Of a stretch of DNA of 64,000 nt, positions 38,564 to 49,409 are shown one piece after another. Under the pieces are notes generated by a model. It ran no database searches. It was not told the origin of the DNA and saw only the letters and a program-made list of their open reading frames with translations. Within the stretch, counting starts at the first letter, position 1. Each line of letters begins with the position of its first letter. The stretch covers positions 682,001-746,000 of the forward strand of contig NZ_KB907784.1 in assembly GCF_000382185.1 (NCBI RefSeq), given 5' to 3'. The position numbers and the translations under genes were made by a program. This DNA comes from Bordetella sp. FB-8. Lineage in GTDB: Bacteria; Pseudomonadota; Gammaproteobacteria; Burkholderiales; Burkholderiaceae_B.

Positions 38564-39742
38564 TCAGTCTGCCTGCTTGCGCAGGAACGCCGGAATATCG
38601 AAGTGGTCCATGCCCGAGCTTTCCAGCGCGCGCACCTGGGCCGAGGCCTGGCTGCGCGGGTTGCGCATCACCGAGGGCACGTCCATGCCGCGGTAGTCGC
38701 CTTGCTGTTGCGGCACGGCATAGGCCATATTGTCGGTACCCGTGCGCAGTTCGGCGACCACGGTCTGGACCAGTTGCGGGCGGACCGCGGTCTTGCCCAG
38801 GCCGGTGGCGACCACCGTGACGCGCAGGTTCTCGCCCATGGATTCGTCGTAGGCCGTGCCGAAGATCACGGTGGCGTCTTCCGAGGCGTAGCCGCGGATG
38901 GTTTCCATGATCTCGCGGGTTTCGCGCATCTTCAGCGAGCGGCTGGCGGTGATGTTGACCAGCACGCCGCGGGCGCCGTTCAAGTCCACGCCTTCTAGCA
39001 GCGGACAAGCGATGGCCTTCTCGGCGGCGTTGCGGGCACGGTCGGCGCCGTTGGCGACGGCCGTGCCCATCATGGCCTGGCCCTGCTCGCCCATGATGGT
39101 CTTGACATCCTCGAAGTCGACGTTGACGTTGCCCTCGACATTGATGATTTCGGCGATGCCGGCGCAGGCGTTGTGCAGGATGTCGTCGGCCGATTTGAAG
39201 CAGTCTTCCTGGGTCGCATCCTCGTCCATCAGTTCATACAGGTTCTCGTTGAGAACCACGATGAGCGAATGCACATGCTTGCCCAGTTCGCTGATGCCCT
39301 CTTCGGCCATCTTCATGCGCTTGTTGCCCTCGAACGTGAAGGGCTTGGTCACTACACCCACCGTCAGGATGCCCAGTTCCTTGGCTACCTCGGCGACCAC
39401 CGGGCCGGCACCTGTGCCGGTGCCGCCGCCCATGCCTGCGGTGATGAACACCATGTGCGCGCCGTTGAGCGCCGCGCGGATTTCCTCGCGGGCGGTCTCG
39501 GCGGCGGAGCGACCCTGTTCGGGCTTGGCACCGGCACCCAGGCCAGTGCGGCCCAGGCGGATCTGCACCGGCGCATTGGTTGCGGCTAGGGCTTGCGCAT
39601 CGGTGTTGGCGCAAATGAAGTCCACGCCGTTCACCCCGTTTCGAATCATGTGCGACACGGCATTGCCTCCCGCGCCTCCCACGCCGACCACCTTGATGAC
39701 GGTCCCTTTAGTACTGCTTTCAAGCATTTCGAAATTCATCAT
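38564..39742 (-). CDS. ftsZ: Cell division GTPase FtsZ
   Basis: 392 residues from ATG 39742 with GGGAG nine bases upstream (ATG 39739 is adjacent). The tubulin signature GGGTGTGAGPVVAEVAKELG and the T7-loop region NVDFEDVKTIMG are present. The tail ends in FDIPAFLRKQAD, the conserved peptide that binds FtsA and ZipA. It polymerises into the Z ring. A 179-bp gap to ftsA, larger than most gaps in the cluster, probably contains extra ftsZ promoters. Confidence 0.99.
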   Translation of the reverse strand: MMNFEMLESSTKGTVIKVVGVGGAGGNAVSHMIRNGVNGVDFICANTDAQALAATNAPVQIRLGRTGLGAGAKPEQGRSAAETAREEIRAALNGAHMVFITAGMGGGTGTGAGPVVAEVAKELGILTVGVVTKPFTFEGNKRMKMAEEGISELGKHVHSLIVVLNENLYELMDEDATQEDCFKSADDILHNACAGIAEIINVEGNVNVDFEDVKTIMGEQGQAMMGTAVANGADRARNAAEKAIACPLLEGVDLNGARGVLVNITASRSLKMRETREIMETIRGYASEDATVIFGTAYDESMGENLRVTVVATGLGKTAVRPQLVQTVVAELRTGTDNMAYAVPQQQGDYRGMDVPSVMRNPRSQASAQVRALESSGMDHFDIPAFLRKQAD

Positions 39743-39921
39743 GATCACTGCTCCCTCTTTCCTAAAAGCAAATCACAAAAGTCCCCAACTAGCTGTGAAT
39801 CGCCTCAAAGCAGATGCCGATCGGCAACCCGCACCGGTTTTGAAGCGCCTCTTCGGAGTCCGCCCCGCGCCGCTTGGCCCGGTCTGGCTCCCGGCGGTAC
39901 TAGAAACCCGCCGTTTCCCGC

Positions 39922-41148
39922 TCAATTCATGAACCACTCCTTCATGCGTCCCAGCACCGACTTGAAGTTGCCAGCCTGATTCGCCACTTTGCGGCCACGC
40001 AGGCGTTGCATGCGGGCCTCCTGCAGAAGACCCATCACGGTGGAAAAGCGCGGATTGTGCATCACGTCGGCCAGGCTGCCTTCATATTCGGGCACGGCCA
40101 CGCGCACAGGCTTGAGAAATACGTCTTCGGCCAGCTCGATCATGCCGGGCAACTGCGCGGTGCCGCCCGTGAGCACTACGCCGGAAGCCAGCAGATCCTC
40201 ATAACCGGATTCGCGCACAACTTGTTGCACGAGGTTAAAGAGCTCTTCGACCCGCGGCTCGATCACCGCACCCAGCGCCTGGCGTTTGACCTGGCGCGGA
40301 CCTCGGTCACCCAGGCCAGGCACCTCGACGGTTTCTTCGGGACTCGCCAGCACCTGCTTGGCTACGCCGTAGCGCAGCTTGATTTCCTCCGCGTCCGGCG
40401 TGGGCGTGCGCAGCATCGCAGCAATATCGTTGGTAATTTGGTCGCCGGCAATCGGAATAACCGCGGTGTGTCGTATGGCTCCGCCGGTGAAAATCGCCAC
40501 GTCGGTGGTGCCACCGCCGACATCGACCAGCACCACGCCCAATTCTTTCTCGTCGGACGTCAGGCAGGCCAAGCTGGACGCCAGCGGTTGCAAAATCAGG
40601 TCCTGCACTTCCAGGCCGCAGCGGCGCACGCACTTGACAATGTTCTGCGCGGCGCTCACCGCGCCGGTCACGATATGCACACGCACTTCCAGCCGCAGGC
40701 CGCTCATGCCGATTGGCTCGCGGATGTCTTCCTGGCCGTCGACAATGAATTCCTGCGTCAGCACGTGCAATACCTGCTGATCGGTGGGAATGTTCACGGC
40801 CTTGGCCGTCTCGATCACGCGGGCCACGTCGGCGGCCGTGACTTCCTTGTCCTTGACGGCCACCATGCCGCTGGAATTGAAGCTGCGGATGTGGTTGCCG
40901 GCGATGCCGGTGTAGACGTCGCGGATCTTGCAATCGGCCATCAGCTCGGCTTCTTCCAGCGCGCGCTGGATCGAGTTGACGGTGCTCTCGATATTGACCA
41001 CCACGCCCTTGCGCATGCCGCGCGATTCATGCTGACCCAGGCCCAGCACTTCGAACCGCCCCTCCGGCAAGATCTCGGCCACGACGGCGACCACCTTGCT
41101 GGTGCCGATGTCGAGGGCGACGATGAGGTCCTTGATATCACGGGTCAT
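39922..41148 (-). CDS. ftsA: Cell division protein FtsA
   Basis: 408 residues from ATG 41148 (MTRDIKDLIVALDIGTSKVV). It has the actin-like ATPase fold: phosphate 1 DIGTSKVVAVV, phosphate 2 VLVDVGGGTTDVAIF and the adenosine motif VVLTGGTAQLPG. The C-terminus is an amphipathic helix-like KSVLGRMKEWFMN used for membrane binding. It tethers FtsZ to the membrane. It lies four bases after ftsQ. Confidence 0.98.
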   Translation of the reverse strand: MTRDIKDLIVALDIGTSKVVAVVAEILPEGRFEVLGLGQHESRGMRKGVVVNIESTVNSIQRALEEAELMADCKIRDVYTGIAGNHIRSFNSSGMVAVKDKEVTAADVARVIETAKAVNIPTDQQVLHVLTQEFIVDGQEDIREPIGMSGLRLEVRVHIVTGAVSAAQNIVKCVRRCGLEVQDLILQPLASSLACLTSDEKELGVVLVDVGGGTTDVAIFTGGAIRHTAVIPIAGDQITNDIAAMLRTPTPDAEEIKLRYGVAKQVLASPEETVEVPGLGDRGPRQVKRQALGAVIEPRVEELFNLVQQVVRESGYEDLLASGVVLTGGTAQLPGMIELAEDVFLKPVRVAVPEYEGSLADVMHNPRFSTVMGLLQEARMQRLRGRKVANQAGNFKSVLGRMKEWFMN

Positions 41149-41152
41149 GGTG

Positions 41153-41977
41153 TTATCGCTTCTTGATGGAGGATTTTGATTCGGATTTGGAAGCCGGGTT
41201 CGCCGGCAGCGGCGCCAGCGCCAGCGCGAAACCATTCGGATAGCGCAGGTCGGCCCGCGTCACCTCCCGGCCGTCGAGCTTGCCCTGCAGTGCAGGCCAG
41301 GCCTGCACGAAACGCTGGATACGCGCGGAGAACGACATCGCGCCGGGGATGCCCATCGGATCGGGAATGTCCGCCGAGGGGTCTCGCCCCAGATCCAGCA
41401 CCAGGCCGTTGGACAGCGTGACGCGCCAGGCATAGCGCGGACTCAGATCCAAGTCTGTCACGCGCAGGTTGAGCGGCGCGAGCCAGCGAGCCAGTTCGGC
41501 GTAGCGCTGCACCACCAGTTCCTGGCTGCCATCGGGTCCGGAAAACTGCGGCAGCTTGGTGTCGTCGTCCAGTTCGCCGGTATTGGCCGTGAACGCCTCT
41601 CCCCAGGTATTGATCATCTGGTTCTCGTTCCACAGTGCCAGCGGTTGCTCCTCCTCGATGCTCACGCGCAATGCGTCGGGCCATATGCGCCGCACCGACG
41701 CGCGCCGCACCCAGGGCACCGACTCGAACAGAGCGCGTATCTGGTTGAGGTTGACCGTGAAAAAATTGCCCTTTACATGCCCGGCGATCTGAGAACGCAC
41801 GGCGCCCGCCGACACATAATGCAGGGAACTGTCCGGTGCCGGCGCCAGATCGATGCTGCGCAGGTCGAAATACGGTCGTTGCGACAACCATACGACGCCG
41901 GCGGCCAGCATGGCCGCCACCGCCAGCACGGCTAGCGTGTTGGCGATTACGTTGATGGTGCGAGCGTCGTTCCACAC
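41153..41977 (-). CDS. ftsQ: Cell division protein FtsQ
   Basis: 274 residues: a short cytoplasmic end, one membrane segment (about 11-32), a POTRA domain starting at YFDLRSIDLAPAP, and the FtsQ beta domain containing VPWVRRASVRRIWPDALRVS. The single-pass protein links the FtsB-FtsL pair and late divisome proteins. It starts 13 bp after the ddl stop. Confidence 0.95.
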   Translation of the reverse strand: MWNDARTINVIANTLAVLAVAAMLAAGVVWLSQRPYFDLRSIDLAPAPDSSLHYVSAGAVRSQIAGHVKGNFFTVNLNQIRALFESVPWVRRASVRRIWPDALRVSIEEEQPLALWNENQMINTWGEAFTANTGELDDDTKLPQFSGPDGSQELVVQRYAELARWLAPLNLRVTDLDLSPRYAWRVTLSNGLVLDLGRDPSADIPDPMGIPGAMSFSARIQRFVQAWPALQGKLDGREVTRADLRYPNGFALALAPLPANPASKSESKSSIKKR

Positions 41978-41990
41978 TTAAGACTCCTGC

Positions 41991-42938
41991 TCAGCGCGCG
42001 CGCGCCGGGCTGCGCAACTTGCACGATGCATCGGCAAGAATGGCCATGCACAGATCGGCATAGCTCATACCCGTGGCGCGCGCCGCCATCGGCACCAGTG
42101 AATGCCCCGTCATGCCGGGCGACGTATTCATCTCCAGCAGCCAGGGCTTGCCGGCGCGATCCAGGATGAGATCGGCGCGCGCCCATCCCTCGCAGTCCAG
42201 CGCGCGGTATGCGCGCACGACGATGTCCTGGATTTCCTGCGTCAGCCCTTCGGGCAGCTGCGCGGGGCAGAGATACTTCGTGTCGTCGGAGAAATACTTG
42301 TGCTCATAGTCGTAATTGCCACCGGGGGCCACGATCTCGATGATGGGCAGCGCGCGCGCCCCGGCACCCGAACCCAGAACGGCCACAGTCAGTTCGCGGC
42401 CGGCAACGAAAGTCTCGGCCAGCACTTCGCTGTCGTACTTGGCCGCCGTGGCAAAGGCTTCTTTCATATCGGAATATCCCGAAACCTTGGCGATGCCCAC
42501 GGTCGAGCCTTCATGCGGGGGCTTGAGTATGAGCGGCAGGCCCAGATGATCGGGCACCCGGCGCAAATCCGCTCCGGCCTGCAGCACCTCGAAGGCGGGC
42601 GTGGGCAGGCCGTGCTGCAGCCACACCCGCTTGGTCATTATCTTGTCCATGGCCAGACTGGAGGCCATCGTGCCGCTGCCGGTATAGGGAACGCCCAGCA
42701 GCTCGAGCGCGCCTTGCATAGCGCCATCCTCGCCATAGCGACCATGCAGAGCGATAAACACGCGGTCGAATCCCGCCTGCGCGAGTTCGATCAGACCGTG
42801 CTCGCCGGTATCGAACAGGTGCGCGTCCACGCCCTGGCTCACAAGCGCCTCGTGCACGCCCTTGCCGGACATCAGCGAAACTTCCCGTTCGGCGGAACGT
42901 CCACCGTAGAGCACGCCCACCTTGCCGAAATTCTTCAT
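41991..42938 (-). CDS. ddl: D-alanine-D-alanine ligase
   Basis: 315 residues with the ATP-grasp fold. The signature [20 protein letters not shown] lies near residue 70, with [16 protein letters not shown] in the centre and [20 protein letters not shown] (metal-binding Glu and Asn) near the end. It makes the D-Ala-D-Ala dipeptide used by MurF. Its start overlaps the murC stop as ATGA. Its place in the cluster corresponds to ddlB. Confidence 0.97.
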   Translation of the reverse strand: MKNFGKVGVLYGGRSAEREVSLMSGKGVHEALVSQGVDAHLFDTGEHGLIELAQAGFDRVFIALHGRYGEDGAMQGALELLGVPYTGSGTMASSLAMDKIMTKRVWLQHGLPTPAFEVLQAGADLRRVPDHLGLPLILKPPHEGSTVGIAKVSGYSDMKEAFATAAKYDSEVLAETFVAGRELTVAVLGSGAGARALPIIEIVAPGGNYDYEHKYFSDDTKYLCPAQLPEGLTQEIQDIVVRAYRALDCEGWARADLILDRAGKPWLLEMNTSPGMTGHSLVPMAARATGMSYADLCMAILADASCKLRSPARAR

Positions 42939-44341
42939 GCCCGCTCTCCTATCTGAGCCGGCACGCGGCTGATCGATCCCGCACCCATCACGATCACCAC
43001 GTCGCCGTCACGGGCGAAATCGCGGATGGCCTGCGGCAATTCCGCCACGTCTTCCACGAAAACCGGTTCCACCTTGCCTGCCACGCGCAGGGCGCGCATC
43101 AGCGAGCGGCCGTCGGCGGCAACCAACGCAGACTCGCCCGCCGAATACACTTCGGTCAGCAGCACGGCATCGGCCGATCCCAGCACGCGCACGAAGTCCT
43201 CGAAGCAATCGCGGGTGCGGGTATAGCGATGCGGCTGAAAGGCCAGCACGATGCGCCGATCCGGCCAGGCGCCGCGCGCCGCGGCCAGGGTCGCGGCCAT
43301 TTCGACCGGGTGGTGCCCGTAGTCGTCGACCAGCGCGAAGCTGCCGCCGCCATGCTCGGCCGGCAAGGGTATGTCGCCCCACTGCGTGAAGCGCCGGCCC
43401 ACGCCCTTGAACGAGGCCAGGGCTTGGGCAATCGCCGCGTCGGCCACGCCCAACTCTGATGCCACGGCGATGGCGGCCAAGGCGTTGCGTACATTGTGCA
43501 GGCCGGGCAGGTTCAGTTCGATCTGCAGCGCGGGCAGATCGGCGTCGCGCAGACGGCGCAACACGCGAAAATACATGCGGGTGCCTTCGGCGCGAACGTC
43601 TTCGGCGCGCACCTGCGCCTCGGCATTCAGGCCGTAGGTTGTGATGGGCCGCGACACGAAAGGCATGATCTCGCGCACATTGGCATCGTCCACGCACAGT
43701 ACCGCGCTGCCGTAGAAAGGCAGACGCTGCGTGAACTCGATGAAGGCGCTCTTGAGCCGCGCCACATCGTGCCCATAGGTATCCATGTGGTCGGCATCGA
43801 TATTGGTAACGATGGCCATCACCGGCAGCAGGTTCAGGAACGAGGCGTCAGACTCGTCAGCCTCGACCACGATGTATTCACCCTGCCCCAACTGGGCGTT
43901 GGCGCCCGCCGAATTCAAGCGCCCGCCGATCACAAAGGTTGGGTCCATGCCGCCGGCGGCCAGCACGCTGGCCACCAGGCTGGTGGTGGTGGTCTTTCCG
44001 TGGGTGCCGGCGATGGCGATGCCGCGCTTCAGACGCATCAACTCGGCCAGCATCACGGCGCGCGGAACCACCGGAATACGCGCCGCGCGCGCGGCCAGCA
44101 CTTCGGGATTGTCGCCAGACACCGCGGTAGAGGTGACGATGGCGTGCGCACCCGCAACGTTGTCCGCAGCGTGGCCGATCACCACGCGCAGGCCCAGTCC
44201 GGACAGACGACGCGTCACGGCAGACTCGTTGAGGTCGGAGCCACTTACCCGGTAGCCCAGGTTGAGCAACACCTCCGCGATGCCGCTCATGCCCGAGCCG
44301 CCTACGCCGACGAAATGAATATGTTGGATACGGTGTTTCAT
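42935..44341 (-). CDS. murC: UDP-N-acetylmuramate-L-alanine ligase MurC
   Basis: 468 residues. The N-terminal UDP-binding glycine motif is [20 protein letters not shown], the P-loop is [20 protein letters not shown], and the C-terminal ligase domain includes [10 protein letters not shown]. It adds L-alanine to UDP-MurNAc. The start has a strong GGAGG site. It is 76 bp from murG, one of the few gaps in the cluster. Confidence 0.98.
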   Translation of the reverse strand: MKHRIQHIHFVGVGGSGMSGIAEVLLNLGYRVSGSDLNESAVTRRLSGLGLRVVIGHAADNVAGAHAIVTSTAVSGDNPEVLAARAARIPVVPRAVMLAELMRLKRGIAIAGTHGKTTTTSLVASVLAAGGMDPTFVIGGRLNSAGANAQLGQGEYIVVEADESDASFLNLLPVMAIVTNIDADHMDTYGHDVARLKSAFIEFTQRLPFYGSAVLCVDDANVREIMPFVSRPITTYGLNAEAQVRAEDVRAEGTRMYFRVLRRLRDADLPALQIELNLPGLHNVRNALAAIAVASELGVADAAIAQALASFKGVGRRFTQWGDIPLPAEHGGGSFALVDDYGHHPVEMAATLAAARGAWPDRRIVLAFQPHRYTRTRDCFEDFVRVLGSADAVLLTEVYSAGESALVAADGRSLMRALRVAGKVEPVFVEDVAELPQAIRDFARDGDVVIVMGAGSISRVPAQIGERA

Positions 44342-44417
44342 GTCAGCCTCCGCCCGGCCGTCCGAAGCAAGACGAGCCCCCCTATGGGGGCAGAGAACGT
44401 AGTGAGCGTGAGGGTCG

Positions 44418-45494
44418 TCATTTCTTTGCCGCCTGTTCGCAGACGTCGGCGATATCGATGGCCGCCTGCGGACGCGCGCGCGCGCTGGCCCGTTCGGCGA
44501 CGGTTTGAAGTTCGGAGCGCGAGCGCCGGCCCAACCACTCGGCCAGCCACTCGGGCGTCAGGGAAGATTGCGGCTGCAGCCAGGCGGCCTGCGCATCGCT
44601 CAGATACCTTGCGTTGGCGGTCTGGTGATCGTCGATGGCATGCGGGAAGGGTACGAACAGCGCCGCCGCCCCCACGGCCGCCACTTCGGCCACGGTCATG
44701 GCGCCGGAGCGGCAGATCAGCAGGTCGGCCTGCCCCATGGCGCCGGCCATATCATCGATGAAGGCGCGACAATCCGCCTGCACCCCTGCATCGGCATAGG
44801 CCTGCCGCAGCGCCTGGATGTGCTGCTCGCCCGCCTGGTGCACGACCATCGGCCGCGATTGCGCCGGCAACTGCGCCAGGGCCTTGGGCAGCACGTCGTT
44901 GAGCGCCTGCGCGCCCAGACTGCCGCCCACCACCAGCAGGCACAGCGGCCCGGTTCGGCTCGCATAGCGCTGCGCCGGCGCAGGCTGCGCGCACAAATCG
45001 GCGCGCACCGGATTGCCCAGCGCCTCGCCGCGCGGCAGCACATCGGGAAAGCCGCTGAGCACGCGGCGTGCAAGGCGCGCCAGCCAGCGGTTGGCCGTCC
45101 CCGCCACGGCATTCTGTTCGTGCACCACCAGGGGCATGCCGCGCAGCGCCGCGGCCACGCCGCCCGGGAAGGCCACATAGCCGCCCATGCCCAGCACTAC
45201 GTCGGGGCGCACTTGCGACAGCCGCGCCCAGGCCTGACCCAAGGCCCGAACCAGCGTCAACGGCAGACGCAGCTGCACGCCCAGGCCGCGGCCGCGCACG
45301 CCGGCAAAGCGCAGCGGCACCAGATCGAATCCACGCGCCGGCACCAGCTTGCCTTCCATCTTGTCGGGGTTCCCCAGCCAGAGTACGCGCCAGCCGCGCG
45401 AACGCAGCACTTCGGCCACCGCCAGGCCGGGCATGATGTGCCCGCCGGTGCCACCGGCCATGATCAGGATGGTGCGCTGGGTTGTGGCGTTCAT
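44418..45494 (-). CDS. murG: Lipid II synthase MurG (GT28 glycosyltransferase)
   Basis: 358 residues from ATG 45494, overlapping the ftsW stop as ATGA. Key features are the N-terminal G-loop [52 protein letters not shown] and, in the C-terminal domain, the donor-binding [15 protein letters not shown]. It transfers GlcNAc from UDP-GlcNAc to lipid I at the inner face of the membrane. Confidence 0.98.
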   Translation of the reverse strand: MNATTQRTILIMAGGTGGHIMPGLAVAEVLRSRGWRVLWLGNPDKMEGKLVPARGFDLVPLRFAGVRGRGLGVQLRLPLTLVRALGQAWARLSQVRPDVVLGMGGYVAFPGGVAAALRGMPLVVHEQNAVAGTANRWLARLARRVLSGFPDVLPRGEALGNPVRADLCAQPAPAQRYASRTGPLCLLVVGGSLGAQALNDVLPKALAQLPAQSRPMVVHQAGEQHIQALRQAYADAGVQADCRAFIDDMAGAMGQADLLICRSGAMTVAEVAAVGAAALFVPFPHAIDDHQTANARYLSDAQAAWLQPQSSLTPEWLAEWLGRRSRSELQTVAERASARARPQAAIDIADVCEQAAKK

Positions 45495-46690
45495 ACCCGC
45501 CCCCCGCGCATCAGAATTCGATTCTCGATGTCGACGCGCAGCAGCAGCGCCAGCGCACACAAGTTCATCACGATGCCCGAGCCGCCGTAGCTCATCAACG
45601 GCAAGGTCAGGCCCTTGGTCGGCAGCAGACCCAGGCACACGCCCATATTGATGAACGCCTGCACACCGAACCATAGGGCCACACCGTGCGCGGCCAGACC
45701 GGCAAACGTGCGTTCCATAGCAATGGCCTGCCTGCCGATGTCGAAGCCGCGCTGCACCAAGATGCCAAACAGCACCAGCACCCCCATAACGCCAACAAAC
45801 CCCAACTCTTCTCCCACCACGGCCATCAGGAAGTCGGTGTGCGCTTCCGGCAAATAGTGCAACTTCTCGACGCTGTCGCCCAGTCCTACGCCAAACCATG
45901 CGCCGCGGCCAAAAGCGATCAGCGAGTGCGACAGCTGATAGGCGCTGCCATACGCATTGGCCTGGTTCCAGGGGTCAAGATATGCGAACAGGCGCGCCCG
46001 GCGCCAAGGCGAAATCCAGATTAGCAGCAGAAACAGGCCCAGCAGCACGCCCAGAAGGCTGCTGAAATACTTGCCGTTGATGCCGCCCATGAAGAGCACG
46101 CCAATGGAAATGGCCACGATCACCATGAAGGCGCCCAGGTCCGGCTCCAGCAGCGACAGCAGTCCCACCGCACCCAACGCACAGGCCATCGGCATGAAGC
46201 CACGCAGGAAGGCCTGCATATGCTCCTGCTTGCGCACCGTATAGTTGGCGGCATAGACCACGGCGGCAAGCTTCATCAGCTCGGAAGGCTGGAAGTTGAT
46301 GGGCCCCAGCCCGATCCAGCGGCGCGAACCGTTGACCTCGCGGCCGATACCGGGAACCAGGACAACCACCATCATCAACAGCGCGACGACAAAGAGCGGC
46401 ACAGCGAGTTTTTCCCAGGTCTGGACCGGAATCGTCAGGGTCACGAGCGCGCCCACCAGGCCGACGCACATGAAGATGGCATGCCGGGCGATGAAGTAAT
46501 AGTGGCCGTAGACCGAATAGCGCGGGCCGTCGCCCAGCGCGATCGAAGCCGAGTACACCATCAGCAGACCCAGCATCAGCAAGGCCGTCGCCGACAGCAC
46601 CAGCGGCAGGTCGAAATTGCGCATTTGCGTGCGCCCAGGGCGCACGGCATTGACGCTGGCGGTGGGACCGGTATACGACTCGCTGCCCAT
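45491..46690 (-). CDS. ftsW: Septal peptidoglycan polymerase FtsW (SEDS family)
   Basis: 399 residues with a soluble N-terminus of about 25 residues and about ten membrane segments. SEDS motifs include [20 protein letters not shown] with the following SELMKLA, the catalytic-loop aspartate region around [11 protein letters not shown], and [14 protein letters not shown] near the end. It polymerises septal glycan together with FtsI. It begins two bases after the murD stop. Confidence 0.97.
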   Translation of the reverse strand: MGSESYTGPTASVNAVRPGRTQMRNFDLPLVLSATALLMLGLLMVYSASIALGDGPRYSVYGHYYFIARHAIFMCVGLVGALVTLTIPVQTWEKLAVPLFVVALLMMVVVLVPGIGREVNGSRRWIGLGPINFQPSELMKLAAVVYAANYTVRKQEHMQAFLRGFMPMACALGAVGLLSLLEPDLGAFMVIVAISIGVLFMGGINGKYFSSLLGVLLGLFLLLIWISPWRRARLFAYLDPWNQANAYGSAYQLSHSLIAFGRGAWFGVGLGDSVEKLHYLPEAHTDFLMAVVGEELGFVGVMGVLVLFGILVQRGFDIGRQAIAMERTFAGLAAHGVALWFGVQAFINMGVCLGLLPTKGLTLPLMSYGGSGIVMNLCALALLLRVDIENRILMRGGRV

Positions 46691-46692
46691 CG

Positions 46693-48231
46693 CTACACCT
46701 CCCCCCGGTCAAGGGCCAGTTCCTCGACCTCGGCCACGAATACCTGGCCGCGATGCGGATAGCCGCGGAACATGTCGAAGCTGGCGCAGGCTGGCGACAA
46801 CAGCACGGCATCGCCGGGCTGGGCCAATTCGGCCGCGCGCCGCACGGCGTCGTGCATGGAATCGGCCGATATGCAGGGCACGCCGCTCGCGGCCAGCGCC
46901 TGCCCGATCGCCGGAGCATCCTCTCCGATAAGCACCACGGCACGCGCATGATGCGACACCGGCGCCAGCAGCGGCGAAAAGTCCTGCCCCTTGCCCTGTC
47001 CGCCCGCGATCAGGACCACGGTCTGGCCCAGGCCCTCCAGCGCGGCCACCGTGGCGCCCACGTTGGTACCCTTACTGTCGTTGATGTAATCCACACCGCC
47101 CACGTTGCGCACAAAGGCGGCGCGATGCGGTTCTCCCGTGTAATCGCGCAGGGCGCGCAGCATGGGCCCCCAACCTAGGCCCAGCACCCGCGCCAATTGC
47201 AACGCAGCCAGGGCGTTCAAGGCATTGTGCAGACCGCGGATACGCAGTGCGTCCATCGGCATCAGGCGGTTCAGACGGCCGGCGGCGCGCACGGGTTCCG
47301 GAGCGTCTTTTTTGCGCCGCGCCGGCGCGGCAGCCGGCTCTTCGAAGTCGCTGGCCTCGCAGCTGGCCAACCAGGCCACGCCCTGCCCCAGATTCAGCCC
47401 CATGTCACCCGCCAGTTCGGGCAGATCGCTGCCGAAGCTGCGCACAGCCATTGCCTGCAGCGCAGGCACCATGGCCGTGGTGAGCGGATCAGCGCGATTG
47501 ACGATGGCCACTCGGGCCATGCCCAGAAGTCGCGCCTTGGCCCGTGCATACGCCTGCATGCTGCCGTGCCAGTCCAGGTGATCCTGCGTCACGTTCAGCA
47601 CCACCGCCGCGTCGGCGGCGAGCGATTGGGTGGTCTCGAGCTGGAAGCTCGACAACTCGATGACCCATACCTGCGGCAGATCGTCGCCATCGAGCGCGTC
47701 CATCAAGGCCGCCAGCGCCGCCGGGCTGATGTTGCCCGCGGCACGCGCCGACAGGCCGCATGCCTGGACCAGATGCCGGGTCAACGAAGTCACCGTCGTC
47801 TTGCCGTTGGTGCCGGTCACTGCCAGCAGTCTGGGATGGTATTGGCGCGTGCGGGCCAGCGAAGCCAGCGCACGCGCAAACAACTCGATCTCGCCCACGA
47901 TCTCGATGCCGCGCTCGCGCGCCTCAGCCAGCAGGGCGCGCGTGGGTTCCTCACCGGGAATCAGGCCGGGGCTGAGCACCAGCTGGCTCACGCCGTCGAG
48001 CAAGGCCGCATCGAAGACCGAACCGCAGCCCAGGCGGTATTCGACGTCATGGCCGCCGCGCTCCAGGACCGAGCGCAGTTCGGCCAATCCGCCCGGCTCG
48101 TCGCGCGTGTCCGCCACGCGCAGCCTGGCCCCCTCGCGGGCACTCCAGTGCGCGGCGGCCGCACCTGTCTCGCCCAATCCGAGGATCAGGACAAGCGGCG
48201 CCTCGTCACGGATGGTCTGCATATCGTTCAT
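46693..48231 (-). CDS. murD: UDP-N-acetylmuramoylalanine-D-glutamate ligase MurD
   Basis: 512 residues, longer than the usual 440-450. The N-terminal domain has LVLILGLGETGAAAAHWSAR, the P-loop is AVTGTNGKTTVTSLTRHL, and the C-terminal ligase domain includes DSKGTNVGATVAALEGL. The extra length comes partly from an insertion of about 30 residues around EEPAAAPARRKKDAPEPVRA in the central domain, a charged Ala/Pro/Lys-rich segment. It adds D-glutamate to UDP-MurNAc-L-Ala. Confidence 0.96.
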   Translation of the reverse strand: MNDMQTIRDEAPLVLILGLGETGAAAAHWSAREGARLRVADTRDEPGGLAELRSVLERGGHDVEYRLGCGSVFDAALLDGVSQLVLSPGLIPGEEPTRALLAEARERGIEIVGEIELFARALASLARTRQYHPRLLAVTGTNGKTTVTSLTRHLVQACGLSARAAGNISPAALAALMDALDGDDLPQVWVIELSSFQLETTQSLAADAAVVLNVTQDHLDWHGSMQAYARAKARLLGMARVAIVNRADPLTTAMVPALQAMAVRSFGSDLPELAGDMGLNLGQGVAWLASCEASDFEEPAAAPARRKKDAPEPVRAAGRLNRLMPMDALRIRGLHNALNALAALQLARVLGLGWGPMLRALRDYTGEPHRAAFVRNVGGVDYINDSKGTNVGATVAALEGLGQTVVLIAGGQGKGQDFSPLLAPVSHHARAVVLIGEDAPAIGQALAASGVPCISADSMHDAVRRAAELAQPGDAVLLSPACASFDMFRGYPHRGQVFVAEVEELALDRGEV

Positions 48232-48239
48232 TACGGCAA

Positions 48240-49409
48240 TCAACGCAACTTCATGGTGGAAAGGCCGATCAGCACCAGCATCATGGTGATAATCCAGAAC
48301 CGGACGACGACCTGGGTTTCCTTCCAGCCGCCGACCTCGAAATGATGATGCAACGGCGCCATGCGGAATATTCGCCGTCCTTGGCCGTAGCGCCGCTTGG
48401 TGTATTTGAACCAGGTCACCTGCACCATCACCGACAGCGTTTCGACTACGAATACGCCGCCCATGATGAAAAGCACGATTTCCTGGCGCACGATCACGGC
48501 AATAGTGCCCAGCGCGCCGCCCAGCGCCAGCGCGCCCACGTCGCCCATGAACACCTGCGCCGGATACGTGTTGAACCACAGGAAGGCCAGCCCTGCTCCG
48601 CCCATTGCAGCGCACAGCACCATCAGTTCAGAGGCGCCGGGAATGTAGGGAAACAGCAGATAGCGCGAATAGTCGACCCGCCCCACCACGTAGGCGAAGA
48701 TGCCCAGCGCCGAGCCGACCATCACCGTCGGCATGATGGCCAGGCCGTCCAGACCGTCGGTCAGATTGACGGCGTTGCTGGTGCCCACGATCACAAACCA
48801 GGTCAGCAGCACGAATCCCAGCACGCCCAGCGGATAACTTACGCTCTTGAAGAAAGGCACGATCAGATCGGCGCGCGTGGGCAGGGCCATGGAAAAACCG
48901 CTTTCCACCCAGGCCTTGAACAAAGGCCAGAGATCGGCATTGGCCGGCGCCGACACGGCAAAGGCCAGGTAAACAGCGGCCAGCAGGCCGATCAGTGCCT
49001 GCCAGAAAAACTTCTTGCGCGCGGGCATCCCCTCGGGATCGCGATGCACCACCTTGCGATAGTCATCGGCCCAGCCTATCCAACCAAAACCGAAAGTGAC
49101 CAGCAGCACCACCCAGACAAAGCGGTTGGTCCAGTCGGCCCAGAGCAAGGTGCTGATGGCGATCGAGATCAGGATGAGCGATCCGCCCATGGTGGGCGTG
49201 CCGTTCTTGACCTGATGCGTCTGAGGACCGTAACTGCGTACGGCCTGGCCTATTTTCAACTCCGTAAGCTTGCGGATCACGTGCGGACCGGCGACCAGGC
49301 CAATCAGCAGCGACGTCGCGCAGGCCAGCAGGGCGCGCAGGGTGATGTACTCGAAAACGGCGAGTACGCGCACTTTCTCGGAAAGGATCCGGAAAATCTC
49401 AAGCAGCAT
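48240..49409 (-). CDS. mraY: Phospho-MurNAc-pentapeptide transferase MraY
   Basis: 389 residues from ATG 49409, with a strong AGGAGG six bases upstream that lies inside the end of the murE-murF gene. About ten membrane segments are present. Catalytic aspartates occur in [11 protein letters not shown] and in [10 protein letters not shown], and the histidine-rich [15 protein letters not shown] lies near the C-terminus. It links phospho-MurNAc-pentapeptide to undecaprenyl phosphate to make lipid I. The start overlaps the preceding gene by 11 bases. Confidence 0.98.
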   Translation of the reverse strand: MLLEIFRILSEKVRVLAVFEYITLRALLACATSLLIGLVAGPHVIRKLTELKIGQAVRSYGPQTHQVKNGTPTMGGSLILISIAISTLLWADWTNRFVWVVLLVTFGFGWIGWADDYRKVVHRDPEGMPARKKFFWQALIGLLAAVYLAFAVSAPANADLWPLFKAWVESGFSMALPTRADLIVPFFKSVSYPLGVLGFVLLTWFVIVGTSNAVNLTDGLDGLAIMPTVMVGSALGIFAYVVGRVDYSRYLLFPYIPGASELMVLCAAMGGAGLAFLWFNTYPAQVFMGDVGALALGGALGTIAVIVRQEIVLFIMGGVFVVETLSVMVQVTWFKYTKRRYGQGRRIFRMAPLHHHFEVGGWKETQVVVRFWIITMMLVLIGLSTMKLR

